Below, one piece after another: positions 1-8,563 of a stretch of 64,000 nucleotides of DNA; position 1 is the stretch's first letter, and every line of letters begins with the position of its first letter. A program made the position numbers and the translations under genes. The notes beneath the pieces are model-generated. The model was not told the origin of the DNA, searched no databases, and saw nothing but the letters and a program-made list of their open reading frames with translations. This DNA comes from Microtetraspora glauca (GTDB taxonomy: Bacteria > Actinomycetota > Actinomycetes > Streptosporangiales > Streptosporangiaceae), in contig BBYL01000018.1 in assembly GCA_001570385.1 (NCBI GenBank), forward strand, positions 62,001 to 126,000, read 5' to 3'.

Positions 1-10
1 AGGCACCGGA

Positions 11-1768
11 GTGGACCCGATTCTCGCGTCCGTCCTGCAGCGCCGCGTCGACGCCATCGCAAAGGAGATGGCCACGCTGCTGATGCGCTCGTCCCGCTCA
101 CCGATCTTCAATGAGATCGGTGACCTGGTGACGGTGCTCTTCGACGCCAAGGGCCGGGCACTGGCCCAGGCGGAGTTCGCGGCGATCATCGCGTTCGGCG
201 CCCAGCCGCCGCTGGAGTACATCATCGAGTACTTCGGCGACGACATCGCCGAGGGTGACGTCATCATGCACAACGACGTCTACACCGGCGGCAACCAGAA
301 CGCCGACACCGGCGTGTACGTCCCGATCTTCCATGACGGCAGGCTGGTGGCCTGGGCCGCGGCCAAGGGACACCTGGCCGACATCGGCGGCATGACCGCG
401 GGCGGCTACGACCCCGCCGCCCGCGAGGTCTGGCAGGAGGCGCTGCGCATCCCGCCGGTGAAGATCTACGAGGCGGGCCGCCTGCGCAAGGACGTCTGGG
501 ACCTCATCGCCGCCAACATCCGGCTGGGCTTCGTCATGGAGGACGTCAAGTCCATGTACGGCGCCTGCACGGTCGGCAAGCGCCGCCTGCTCGAGGTGCT
601 CGACCGCTACGGCGACGACGTGTTCGACCGGCACATGGAGTACATCCTGCGGGGGTCGGAGCGCCAGGTGCGCGCCGAGATCGAACGGTGGCCCGACGGC
701 GTCTACCGCGGCGAGAGCGAGATGGTCTCCGACGGCATCGACACCACGCGCCGCTACCGCGTCGCGTGCGAGATCCGGATCGAGGGCGACGAGATCACCT
801 TCGACTTCTCCGACACCGACGACCAGGCTCCCGGCTTCACCAACATGCCCCCGGCGTCGGCCGCGGGCGCGGTCCGCATCGCGTTCCTCATGCTGATCGC
901 CGCGGGCGGTGTCGTGGTGCCGACCAACCAGGGGCTGTTCGCCCCGGTGCGCACCGTGTTCCGCGAGGGATCGCTGTTCAACCCGCGCTTCCCCGCGGCG
1001 ACCGTCTTCGGCAACCAGATGTGCGACGAGATCGTCGAGTGCGTCATGACCGCGCTGGCCGAGGCGCTGCCCGACAGGGTCACGGCCGGCTGGACGAAGT
1101 TCATCTCCGCGATCCTGCACGGAGAGGACCCGCGCACCGGCGACCCGTTCGTCACCCTGACGGTCTTCCAGCGGAACGGGCCGGGCGCGATGCTCGGCCA
1201 CGACGGCTGGGACGCCTTCGGCTTCACCGGCACGGCTGGCCAGATGCGCTCGCCCGACCCGGAGATGTTCGAGCTGACCTCGCCCCACTTCTTCGAGTAC
1301 CACGAGTACCTCCCCGACTCGGCCGGCGCCGGGCGGTGGCGCGGCGGTCTCGGCACCCGCTCGGCGTGGCGCTGCTACGGCGAGCACGAGGTCGGCGTGA
1401 CCAACGGCGAGGGCGTCGAGGAGGAGGGCGCCGTCCCCGCACGCGGACTGTTCGGCGGACACGACGCCGGGCTGAACCGGATGTCGGTCGAACTGCCCGA
1501 CGGCTCCGTGCGGGTGTGGGGATCCAAGGACATGGTCCAGCTCCCACCCGGTGCCCTGGTACGGGCGCAGAGCTGGGGCGGGGCCGGATACGGCGACCCG
1601 TTCCAGCGCCCGGCCGAACTGGTCGTGGCCGAGGTCCGCGACGGGCTGCTCTCGCCGGAGCGGGCCAGGGAGGACTACGGCGTCGTCGTGGACACCGAGC
1701 AGTGGCGAGTTGACGAAGAGCGCACGGCCGCCCTTCGTGGGAACGCGGTGAAGGAGACGGTTTCATGA
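11..1768 (+). CDS. hyuB: Hydantoinase/oxoprolinase B-type subunit
   Basis: A 585-aa protein of the HyuB family (N-methylhydantoinase / 5-oxoprolinase / acetophenone carboxylase B subunits). With the A subunit, these enzymes hydrolyse or carboxylate cyclic amides or ketones, usually with ATP. The family signature is visible: the N-terminal helix around DPILASVLQRRVDAI, then NDVYTGGNQNADTG near residue 90, and the Gly-rich AGRWRGGLGTR near residue 440. The usual length is about 520-600 aa, so it is complete. The start is GTG with a CGGA-rich leader at the window edge, and an upstream partner cannot be excluded. It overlaps the A subunit by 4 bp (ATGA), so translation is probably coupled. Its place beside dioxygenase and meta-cleavage genes suggests ring opening in a catabolic pathway. 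The substrate cannot be read from the sequence. Confidence 0.9.
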   Translation: MDPILASVLQRRVDAIAKEMATLLMRSSRSPIFNEIGDLVTVLFDAKGRALAQAEFAAIIAFGAQPPLEYIIEYFGDDIAEGDVIMHNDVYTGGNQNADTGVYVPIFHDGRLVAWAAAKGHLADIGGMTAGGYDPAAREVWQEALRIPPVKIYEAGRLRKDVWDLIAANIRLGFVMEDVKSMYGACTVGKRRLLEVLDRYGDDVFDRHMEYILRGSERQVRAEIERWPDGVYRGESEMVSDGIDTTRRYRVACEIRIEGDEITFDFSDTDDQAPGFTNMPPASAAGAVRIAFLMLIAAGGVVVPTNQGLFAPVRTVFREGSLFNPRFPAATVFGNQMCDEIVECVMTALAEALPDRVTAGWTKFISAILHGEDPRTGDPFVTLTVFQRNGPGAMLGHDGWDAFGFTGTAGQMRSPDPEMFELTSPHFFEYHEYLPDSAGAGRWRGGLGTRSAWRCYGEHEVGVTNGEGVEEEGAVPARGLFGGHDAGLNRMSVELPDGSVRVWGSKDMVQLPPGALVRAQSWGGAGYGDPFQRPAELVVAEVRDGLLSPERAREDYGVVVDTEQWRVDEERTAALRGNAVKETVS

Positions 1769-3879
1769 GCATCCGCGTGGGCGTGGACGTGGGCGGCACG
1801 TTCACCGACTTCCTGGTCGTGGACGGCGACGGGTCACGGCTGATCCACAAGACCAGCTCCATCCCCTCGGACCCCGCGCGGGCCGTCACCAAGGGGCTGC
1901 GTGAGGTCGCCGAGCGGCGCGGCGAGTCACTCGACGAGTTCCTCCGCCAGGTGCGCACGATCGTGCACGGCACGACCGTCACCACCAACGCGCTGCTCAC
2001 CCGCAACGGCGCCAAGACCGGCCTGCTGACGACCGACGGCTTCCGCGACGTCCTCGCGATGCGGGACGGCACCCGGGAGGACGCCTACGACAACCGGCTC
2101 GCCCACCCGGTCCCGCTGGTGCCGCGCTACCTGCGGCTGCCGGTCAAGGGCCGGCTGGACCACACCGGCAAGGAGCTGACGCCGCTCGACCTCGACGACG
2201 TCAAGCGTGCCGCCGCGGAGATGCGCGCGGACGGCGTGCAGTCGGTCGCCGTCTGCTTCATGCACGCGCACGCCAACGGCGACCACGAGCGCCGGGCCGC
2301 CGAGGTGGTCGCGGCCGAACTGCCCGAGGCGTACGTGACCACATCGAGCGAGCTGCTCTCCCAGGCGCGGTACTACGACCGCACCAGCACCGCGGTGCTC
2401 AACTCGTACGCGGGACCGATCATCAGCGACTACCTGCGGGTGCTGACCGAAACGCTGAACGAGGTCGGCTTCGCCGGAGTGCTGCTGATCATGCAGTCCA
2501 ACGGAGGCGTCGCCACGCCGCAGGAGCTGCGCCGCCGCGCCGCGCTCTCGTTGCTGTCCGGCCCGGCCTCCGGCCCCACGGCGGGGCTGCTGGAGGTGGC
2601 CCCACACGGCTGGGACAGCTGCCTCACCGTGGACATGGGCGGCACCAGCTTCGACGCCGCGGTGGTCAAGGACGGCAGGCCGCTGGTGATGACCGACGGC
2701 CTGATCGACCGCTGGCGGATCGCCCTGCCGATGGTCGACATCCACACCATCGGCGCGGGCGGCGGCAGCATCGCCCAGGTCGACGAGGGCGGCATCCTGC
2801 GGGTCGGCCCGCAGAGCGCCGGCGCCGTCCCCGGTCCCGCCTGCTACGGGCGGGGCGGGGACCGGCCGACGACCACCGACGCCGACGTGGTGCTCGGCTA
2901 CCTGGACCCGGTGGGCTTCGCCGACGGCGGGGTCGGCCTGGACGTCGAGGCGGCCAGGCGGGCGATCGAGCGCGACGTGGCCGGGCCCCTCGGCATCGAC
3001 GTCACCACGGCGGCCGCGGGCATCTACGACCTCGTCAACGTCAGCATGGCCACTGGCGTACGGGAGATCACGGTTCGCCGCGGGCTCGACCCCCGCGACT
3101 TCCCGATCGTCGTGGCCGGTGGTGCCGGTCCGGTGCACGCCGCCGCCATCGCCAGGGAGCTGGAGATCCCGATCCTGGTCGTGCCCAGGGAGTCGTCGAT
3201 CTTCTGCGCCGCCGGCATGCTGGTCTGCGACTTCAAGCACGACTATGTGAAGAGCTTCAAGCTGCGGCTCGCGGAGTTGGACGAGGTGGGGCTCAGCGGG
3301 ATCTGGCGCGAGATGGCCGACGAGGGCCGGGACACGTTGCGCGGCGAGGGACTCAGCGACGACGCGGTGACCTTCCAGCCGTCGCTGGACATGCGCTACG
3401 CCGGCCAGTGGTTCGAGATCAACGTGCCGCTGCCCGCGGACGCGGTGGACGGCTGCGACGCCGCCGCCATCGCCGAGGCGTTCCACACCATGCACGACGA
3501 GCTGTTCGGCTACCGGTCCGACGAGATGCCGGTGGAAGTGATCAACGTCAGGCTGACCGCCCTCGGTTCGACACCGAAGCCGGAGTTCGCCCGGCCCACG
3601 GCGGCGGGGGACACCGGCGGCGCGGTGGTCGGCCGCCGGCCGATCTGGTCGCCCGCGCAGCGCGCGATGGTGGAGTCGAACATCTACGCCGGGCTGCGGA
3701 TGGCGCCGGGCGACGAGGTGTCCGGTCCCGCCGTGATCGAGCTGGGCACCACCACCATCGTCGTGCTCGACGAGTACGACGTCGTCGTGGACGCCGCCGG
3801 TTCGTTCGTGATGTATCTGCGGTCGCGGGCCGGGGAACTGCGCCCGCGCATCATGACCGGGGCGGTCCCGGTCTCCTGA
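1765..3879 (+). CDS. hyuA: Hydantoinase/oxoprolinase A-type subunit
   Basis: A 704-aa HyuA-family protein, the ATP-binding partner of the preceding B subunit. The actin-like phosphate-binding segment VGVDVGGTFTDFLVV is at residues 5-19. A second, DMGGTSFDAAVV, is near residue 290, and a Gly-rich IGAGGGSIAQVD follows near 330. This is the normal order of the Hydant_A_N, hydantoinase_A and C-terminal domains, and the length is typical. The two subunits should act as a cytoplasmic complex. Alternatives within the family are N-methylhydantoinase, 5-oxoprolinase and acetophenone carboxylase; the sequence alone does not separate them. The next gene is an IclR regulator 88 bp downstream on the same strand. 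Confidence 0.92.
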   Translation: MSIRVGVDVGGTFTDFLVVDGDGSRLIHKTSSIPSDPARAVTKGLREVAERRGESLDEFLRQVRTIVHGTTVTTNALLTRNGAKTGLLTTDGFRDVLAMRDGTREDAYDNRLAHPVPLVPRYLRLPVKGRLDHTGKELTPLDLDDVKRAAAEMRADGVQSVAVCFMHAHANGDHERRAAEVVAAELPEAYVTTSSELLSQARYYDRTSTAVLNSYAGPIISDYLRVLTETLNEVGFAGVLLIMQSNGGVATPQELRRRAALSLLSGPASGPTAGLLEVAPHGWDSCLTVDMGGTSFDAAVVKDGRPLVMTDGLIDRWRIALPMVDIHTIGAGGGSIAQVDEGGILRVGPQSAGAVPGPACYGRGGDRPTTTDADVVLGYLDPVGFADGGVGLDVEAARRAIERDVAGPLGIDVTTAAAGIYDLVNVSMATGVREITVRRGLDPRDFPIVVAGGAGPVHAAAIARELEIPILVVPRESSIFCAAGMLVCDFKHDYVKSFKLRLAELDEVGLSGIWREMADEGRDTLRGEGLSDDAVTFQPSLDMRYAGQWFEINVPLPADAVDGCDAAAIAEAFHTMHDELFGYRSDEMPVEVINVRLTALGSTPKPEFARPTAAGDTGGAVVGRRPIWSPAQRAMVESNIYAGLRMAPGDEVSGPAVIELGTTTIVVLDEYDVVVDAAGSFVMYLRSRAGELRPRIMTGAVPVS

Positions 3880-3967
3880 GAGGGCCGTCACTTCCTGACC
3901 GCGGCGTCTCATAGGCTGCGACCAGCGACGAAACACCAGTTCAGAGCGTGGCGAAGCAGGTGATGGA

Positions 3968-4708
3968 ATGGCGGAGCGGGTCGAGGCGGTACTCAAGGCG
4001 GCCAAGGTGCTGCGGGCGTTCGACCCGCAGCATCGGATCATGACCGTCAGGGAGATCTCGGCCCGCACCGGCATCCCGCGTAGCACCTGCCACGCCCTGT
4101 GCGTCACCCTGGTCGAGGCGCGCATGCTCGAGGCCATGCACGAGGGCGGCTACCGGCTCGGCCCCGCGGTCGCCTGGCTCGGCGCGCAGGTCTTCGAGCG
4201 GATCGGCCTGGCCGAGGCCGCGACCCGCACGATGGAGAACCTGGCCAAGCACTTCGGCGGCGACGTGCAGCTCGGGCAGTACGTCGCCAAGGGCTGGATC
4301 GTCTACCTGCACCACGTCGAGCACGACGGCGGCCTGGTCCACCACCGGGTCGGCGCCCGGGTGCCCGCGTTCCGCAACGCCTGCGGGCGCGCGGCGATGT
4401 CCCGGTTCGACCAGCTGGAAGTGGCCGACATCATGACCAGGCATCCCGGCGTCGACCTGGACCCGCTGCTGCGTGACCTCACCCTCACACGGGAGCGGGG
4501 TTTCGCCGTCTCCGACAGCTCCCAGCCCCAGATCAGGTCCGTCGCGGCGTCCATCCTCGACGCCGAGGGCAACGCGGTGGGCGCGGTGTCGGTGGCGCAG
4601 CGCAGGTCCGTGATGAACGAACGCCGCACCCTGGCCCTGGGCAACGCCGTACGCGCGGCGGCCCAGGAGATCTCCCAGCGCCTGGCGACCCGAGGCATCC
4701 GCGCCTGA
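3968..4708 (+). CDS. IclR-family transcriptional regulator (first copy)
   Basis: A 246-aa IclR-type regulator. A winged helix-turn-helix covers about residues 5-70 (VREISARTGIPRSTCHALC is the recognition region), and a GAF-like effector domain covers about 80-245. IclR proteins usually control nearby aromatic or carboxylate catabolism and respond to a pathway metabolite. The ATG has AGGTGA 4 bases upstream, which supports this start. The gene lies between hyuAB and the dioxygenase pair. Two inverted repeats follow its stop codon (4714-4773) and are its best candidate operators. Length is normal and no key region is missing. Confidence 0.9.
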   Translation: MAERVEAVLKAAKVLRAFDPQHRIMTVREISARTGIPRSTCHALCVTLVEARMLEAMHEGGYRLGPAVAWLGAQVFERIGLAEAATRTMENLAKHFGGDVQLGQYVAKGWIVYLHHVEHDGGLVHHRVGARVPAFRNACGRAAMSRFDQLEVADIMTRHPGVDLDPLLRDLTLTRERGFAVSDSSQPQIRSVAASILDAEGNAVGAVSVAQRRSVMNERRTLALGNAVRAAAQEISQRLATRGIRA

Positions 4709-4713
4709 CCGCT

Positions 4714-4773
4714 GTCCGGCTCGGCCGGACGCACGGGAGATCGGCCGATCCTTGTCCGGTGCTGCCGGACAAG
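4714..4773. promoter_or_regulatory. Tandem inverted repeats, candidate IclR operators
   Basis: Two perfect palindromes share the half-site GTCCGG. One is GTCCGGC-tcg-GCCGGAC at 4714-4730; the other is CTTGTCCGG-tgctg-CCGGACAAG at 4751-4773. Their centres are 40 bp apart. They fill the gap between the IclR gene and the dioxygenase operon. The second has the same half-site, 5 bp, half-site layout as the sites beside the other IclR gene (10048-10207). An operator role is inference. The first repeat could instead help terminate iclR transcription. Confidence 0.55.
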
Positions 4774-4813
4774 CGCGATGAGCCGCGCGTTTCCCGTCAT
4801 TAGCGTGCGGGCC

Positions 4814-5806
4814 ATGTCGAGTGTGTTCAAAGTCCCGGTCGGCGACCGTACGTGGCAGCGGCGGACCGGCGGTTCACCCGGGCATCCCACCCCCGCCGCG
4901 GACGAACCCGTACGGGATTGCCGCGGTCCCGGGATCGTCGCGGGGATACTGGCCCCCCATCCGCCGCAGCTGCTGTACGCGGAGAACCCGTCGCAGAACG
5001 AACCCACCTCGGAGGGCGGCTGGGAGGTCCTGCGCTGGGCGTACGAGGACCTGCGCCGCCGCATCCGCGAGATGGAGCCCGACGTGATCGTGCTGCACGC
5101 GCCGCACTGGATCACCATGGTGGGCCACCACGTCAACTGTGTGCCGAACCCCAAGGGGTTCTCCGTCGAGCCGATCTTCCCGCACCTGCTGCGCTACCGG
5201 TACGACTTCCGTACCGACGTGGAACTGGCCGAGGCCATCGCGGATCAGGCGAGCGACGACGGCCTGGTCACCAGGAAGATGCGCAACGAGGGGGTGCGCG
5301 TCGACTACGCGACGATCACCGCGCTGCACCTGCTGAGCCCCGACTGGGACATCCCGGTGGTGTCGCTCTCCGCCAACAACAACCCGTACTTCTACTCGAC
5401 GTCCTCGCTGGACCAGATGGAGATCCTGGGGGAATCGGCGCGTAAGGCGATCGAGGGGCTCGGCCGCCGCGCCATCGTGGCCGGGTCGAACTCGCTGTCG
5501 CACCTGCACTGGGAGCGCGAGCTGGGGCTGCCCGAGGACATGACCTACGAGCACGCCTACAACCACCACCAGTACCGGTGGGACATGCGCCTCCTTGACC
5601 TGATCCGGGCGGGACGCACCCGTGAGCTGCGGGAGATGATCCCCGAGCACATCCGGCAGACCGAGTCGGAGACCAAGGCGGGCAGCCTCTCCTGGATGTT
5701 GTCGGCGCTCGGCTGGCCGGAGGACGTCGGCGAGGTGCTCACGTACGGAACGGTGATCGGCACGGGCAACGCGGTGTGTCTGTGGGACATGCGGGGGCGG
5801 CAGTGA
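4814..5806 (+). CDS. Class III extradiol dioxygenase, metal-binding subunit (AmnB/LigB fold)
   Basis: A 330-aa member of the LigB superfamily, which cleaves catechol- or 2-aminophenol-type rings beside the hydroxyl using Fe(II). The likely metal ligands are present: His in GILAPHPPQLL, His in LHAPHWITMVGHHV, the later active-site His in NSLSHLHWE, and a C-terminal acidic residue. This is the pattern of the catalytic beta subunit of 2-aminophenol 1,6-dioxygenase. The fold begins about 40 residues in, so the N-terminus is loose. ATG 4814 is chosen because it leaves the palindrome at 4751-4773 in the promoter. ATG 4778 (342 aa) is the alternative, and neither has a good ribosome site. It overlaps the next, homologous gene by 4 bp, implying a heteromeric enzyme. 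Confidence 0.82.
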   Translation: MSSVFKVPVGDRTWQRRTGGSPGHPTPAADEPVRDCRGPGIVAGILAPHPPQLLYAENPSQNEPTSEGGWEVLRWAYEDLRRRIREMEPDVIVLHAPHWITMVGHHVNCVPNPKGFSVEPIFPHLLRYRYDFRTDVELAEAIADQASDDGLVTRKMRNEGVRVDYATITALHLLSPDWDIPVVSLSANNNPYFYSTSSLDQMEILGESARKAIEGLGRRAIVAGSNSLSHLHWERELGLPEDMTYEHAYNHHQYRWDMRLLDLIRAGRTRELREMIPEHIRQTESETKAGSLSWMLSALGWPEDVGEVLTYGTVIGTGNAVCLWDMRGRQ

Positions 5807-6696
5807 CGGACACGATGAACGACACGATGAACGACACGATGAACGACACGGTGAACGAGGGCGCGACGACCGGAACCCACGGCCACTTCGCCGGCGCGGT
5901 GCTGATGCCCGGAATGCCGCAGTTGCTCGCGGCCGACCCGGCGCCGGTCTGGGCCGAGCTGACCGCCGAGTCGAAGCACGTCGGAACCCTGCTGCGGGAC
6001 GCGGGCGCGGAGACCCTCGTGGTGCTCTCGACGCAGTGGTTCACCGTGCTCGGGCACCAGGTGCAGCTGGACCCGCGCCTGCGCGGCGTCCGCGTCGACG
6101 AGAACTGGTACGACTTCGACTACGGCACCATGCCGTACGACCTCCGGACGGACGTCGAGCTGGCCGAGCAGTGGGCGAAGGAGATCGAGCGCACCGGGCT
6201 CGAAGCGCGGCGCACCCACTACGAGCACTTCCCGATCGACACCGGCATGATCGTGGCCACGGGCCTGCTCGACCCCGCCGACACGCTGCCCGTGGTCCAG
6301 GTCTCCTGCAACCTGTACGCCGGAGTGGAGGCCATCTCCACGCTCGGCCGTGCCGTGATGGACGCCGCCTCCGCGGTCGGCAGACGGGTGGCCGTCGTCG
6401 CCGTCTCCGGCCTGTCCAGCGGCCTGATCCAGCAGTGGATCACGCCGGGGGAGGACCACGTGGAGAGCGCCAGGAACGAGGAGTGGGATCGGCGCGTTCT
6501 CGGCCTGCTGGCCGAGGGCAGGTTCGGCGAGGTGATGGAACTGCGCGAGCAGTACGCCCGCGAGGCCCAGGCAGACAGCCAGCTTCGCGCGCTCGCCTTC
6601 CTCGAAGGCACCGGCCAGGTGAACCGCCCGGCCGATGTGCGCGCGTACGGCCCGCTGTGGGGAACCGGGGGCGCGGTCGTGCACTGGGCGCCGTAG
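5803..6696 (+). CDS. LigB-fold dioxygenase subunit lacking metal ligands (AmnA-like)
   Basis: A 297-aa homologue of the preceding dioxygenase. GTG 5803 overlaps the upstream TGA (GTGA), so translation is coupled. The shared core is obvious (LRTDVELAEQW here, FRTDVELAEAI there). The three ligand positions have changed: LMPGMPQLL replaces LAPHPPQLL, LSTQWFTVLGHQV replaces LHAPHWITMVGHHV, and SGLSSG replaces the SLSHLHWE segment. This is what is known for the non-catalytic alpha subunit of heteromeric 2-aminophenol dioxygenases such as AmnA. It most likely has a structural or regulatory role in an alpha/beta complex. The N-terminus is a low-complexity run of TMND units encoded by a 12-bp tandem repeat. 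Confidence 0.8.
   Translation: MTDTMNDTMNDTMNDTVNEGATTGTHGHFAGAVLMPGMPQLLAADPAPVWAELTAESKHVGTLLRDAGAETLVVLSTQWFTVLGHQVQLDPRLRGVRVDENWYDFDYGTMPYDLRTDVELAEQWAKEIERTGLEARRTHYEHFPIDTGMIVATGLLDPADTLPVVQVSCNLYAGVEAISTLGRAVMDAASAVGRRVAVVAVSGLSSGLIQQWITPGEDHVESARNEEWDRRVLGLLAEGRFGEVMELREQYAREAQADSQLRALAFLEGTGQVNRPADVRAYGPLWGTGGAVVHWAP
5812..5859 (+). repeat. 12-bp tandem repeat, four units
   Basis: ACGATGAACGAC occurs three times exactly, followed by a fourth unit with two changes. It lies inside the start of the ligand-less dioxygenase subunit and encodes TMND TMND TMND TVNE. The unit is a multiple of three, so changes in copy number would only lengthen or shorten the N-terminal tail. It probably arose by slippage. 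Confidence 0.9.
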
Positions 6697-6737
6697 CCCG
6701 AGGCTCGTACACATCCCCTCCGACCGTGCGCCGCCCC

Positions 6738-6770
6738 GGGAACTCTCCGGGAACTCTCCGGGAACTCTTC
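6738..6770 (+). repeat. 11-bp tandem repeat upstream of permease gene
   Basis: GGGAACTCTCC occurs twice exactly and once as GGGAACTCTTC, head to tail. It lies in the 214-bp gap before the NCS1 permease. The 11-bp period is close to one helical turn, so iterated protein binding on one DNA face is possible. The same gap holds GTCCGGAC (6802-6809, the half-site seen at 4714-4773) and GGTGTG-tct-CACACC (6828-6842). Confidence 0.75.
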
Positions 6771-6910
6771 GGAAAACCCGCGAGAACTCCCGCCAACAGG
6801 TGTCCGGACCAGCGGGACAACGTACGAGGTGTGTCTCACACCCCTGTGGTTGTGTGTCCGCATCACGAGCCCGCCTCCATGACAGCGGGACGGCGTCAAA
6901 GGGATTCGTC

Positions 6911-8401
6911 ATGCATTCTCCCCACGGTCAAGGTGCGCCTTCACACCTTCGCGAAACAATGGAGGACAACGTCCTCAACCCGGTCGCCGACGACGAACGA
7001 CGCGGTGGCTGGGCCCTCCTGTCGAACACGGCGGGCGTGGGCACGACCCTCGCCATGCTGCTGATCGGTGGCGGGGCCAGCTACCTCGTCGGCGTCTGGT
7101 GGACGATCGGGATGGCCGCCGTCTCCGCGATCTTCGGCGCGGTGATGGGCACGCTCACCTGCAAGGTCAGCCAGAGCACGGGCACCTCGTCCACGGTGAC
7201 CAGCCGATTCCACGGGCTGGGGGCGTCAGGCTCAGCCCTGGCGTCGCTGATGTTCGCCGCGATGATCATCTGTTTCCTCGCGCTGGAGAACGCGCTGCTG
7301 TACCACGGCACGCTGTTCATGCTCGGGTGGTCGCCGAGCACCGCGAACGCCATCGTCATCTACGGCATCTTCACCGTCGTCTGGATCGGGCTCGCCCTCT
7401 TCGGGGTCCAGCTCGTGCAGCGCACGTCGTTCCTGCTCACGGTCATCGCCGCGGTGCTGATGATCACCGTGACCGTGGTCGCGTTCGGCAAGTCGTCCCT
7501 GTCGCCCGGCGACGTGCTCGCGTTCCGGCCGGCCGAGGTCGGCGGCGCCCAGATCATGGGCACGCTGGCCAGCATGATGGGCATGGCGGGCGCGCTCGCC
7601 CTGACCGCCGCGGACTTCTCCCGCTACGCCAGGACCTCCCGCGACGTGAAGATCATGTCCATCGGCGGCGCCGTCATCGTCAACTTCGGTGTCGTCGTGC
7701 TCGGCGCGCTGCTCTACCAGGCCGGTGACGCCGTGGTGGCGGCCTACCTGGAGAACCCGGCCAACGCGGCGGTGGCCGCCGCCCAGCCGGGGGCGGGCAC
7801 CGCGGAGAAGGTCCAGGCCCTGGCCCACTCCAACGCGGGCGCCTACTTCGTCGTCCTGGCCGGCCTGCTCGGCTTCCTGGTCATGTACGCGGCCCAGGTC
7901 AAGGCCCAGGTCATCAACGCCTACACCAGCTCGCTCTCGCTGACCAACCTGGTCGACGCGCTGATCGGCCGTACGCCCAGCCGCATCATGATGGTGCTCG
8001 TGGCGAACGCGCTCGCGCTGTGCGCGGTCTGGGCCGGCGTGCTGGGCTTCCTCGGCCAACTGCTCGGCGGCCTGGGTATCGCGACCTGCTCGCTGTGCGC
8101 GCTGCTCATCACCGACTACCGGCTGACCCGGGGCAGGCGGTCCGGCACCCAGGTCGAGCGGTTCAACTGGGCGGGCATCATCGCCCTGGTGGTCGGCTTC
8201 GGCGTCTCGTACTACCTGTTCGCCGCCGACATCTTCCAGCTCGGCTTCCTCGTCGCCCTCGTCCTCACCCCCGCGATCTACGTCGCGCTGCGCCGTACGG
8301 TCCTGCGGCCCGGTACCGGAACCGCCTACGTGGCGGCGACGACCGCGCTGCGCGAGATCGACGGAGAGGAGCAGCCCGGCGGCGCGCACGCCGCGGTCTG
8401 A
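6911..8401 (+). CDS. NCS1-family purine/cytosine-type permease
   Basis: A 496-aa integral membrane protein of the nucleobase:cation symporter-1 family (cytosine, allantoin, hydantoin or related ring uptake). Roughly twelve hydrophobic segments are visible. The conserved helix-1 region LLSNTAGVGTTLAMLLIGGG and the FSRYART segment after helix 5 are typical of bacterial NCS1 carriers. ATG 6911 is chosen because AAAGGGA sits 6 bases upstream; a longer in-frame extension to 6635 is out of character for the family. It lies downstream of the dioxygenase pair on the same strand, so it probably imports the pathway substrate. An N-heterocyclic or amide substrate would also suit hyuAB. A strong hairpin terminates the unit. 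Confidence 0.88.
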   Translation: MHSPHGQGAPSHLRETMEDNVLNPVADDERRGGWALLSNTAGVGTTLAMLLIGGGASYLVGVWWTIGMAAVSAIFGAVMGTLTCKVSQSTGTSSTVTSRFHGLGASGSALASLMFAAMIICFLALENALLYHGTLFMLGWSPSTANAIVIYGIFTVVWIGLALFGVQLVQRTSFLLTVIAAVLMITVTVVAFGKSSLSPGDVLAFRPAEVGGAQIMGTLASMMGMAGALALTAADFSRYARTSRDVKIMSIGGAVIVNFGVVVLGALLYQAGDAVVAAYLENPANAAVAAAQPGAGTAEKVQALAHSNAGAYFVVLAGLLGFLVMYAAQVKAQVINAYTSSLSLTNLVDALIGRTPSRIMMVLVANALALCAVWAGVLGFLGQLLGGLGIATCSLCALLITDYRLTRGRRSGTQVERFNWAGIIALVVGFGVSYYLFAADIFQLGFLVALVLTPAIYVALRRTVLRPGTGTAYVAATTALREIDGEEQPGGAHAAV

Positions 8402-8411
8402 CCCTCTGCGA

Positions 8412-8444
8412 GCGAAGGGCGCCCGGCCACCGGGCGCCCTTCGC
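8412..8444. terminator. Hairpin terminator, 15-bp perfect stem
   Basis: GCGAAGGGCGCCCGG and its exact reverse complement are separated by a 3-base loop, 10 bp after the permease stop codon. There is no T tract, as is common in high-GC actinomycetes. It lies between convergent genes, so it could serve both the permease and the LPMO gene. Confidence 0.8.
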
Positions 8445-8563
8445 GTCGTGATGGGGACCTCCGAACTCCCGGGACACCGACGGTGGTCTCGTGGGAGGGC
8501 GAGGCGCTCTACCGGCTGTCGTGTCCCGCCGGGAGCGTGCGCCGATCGGGGCCCCGGAGTGGG

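Noticed and set aside
1927..4137. 736-aa minus-strand open frame antisense to hyuA
   Set aside because: The composition is His/Arg/Val-rich and it crosses two real genes; no domain is seen.
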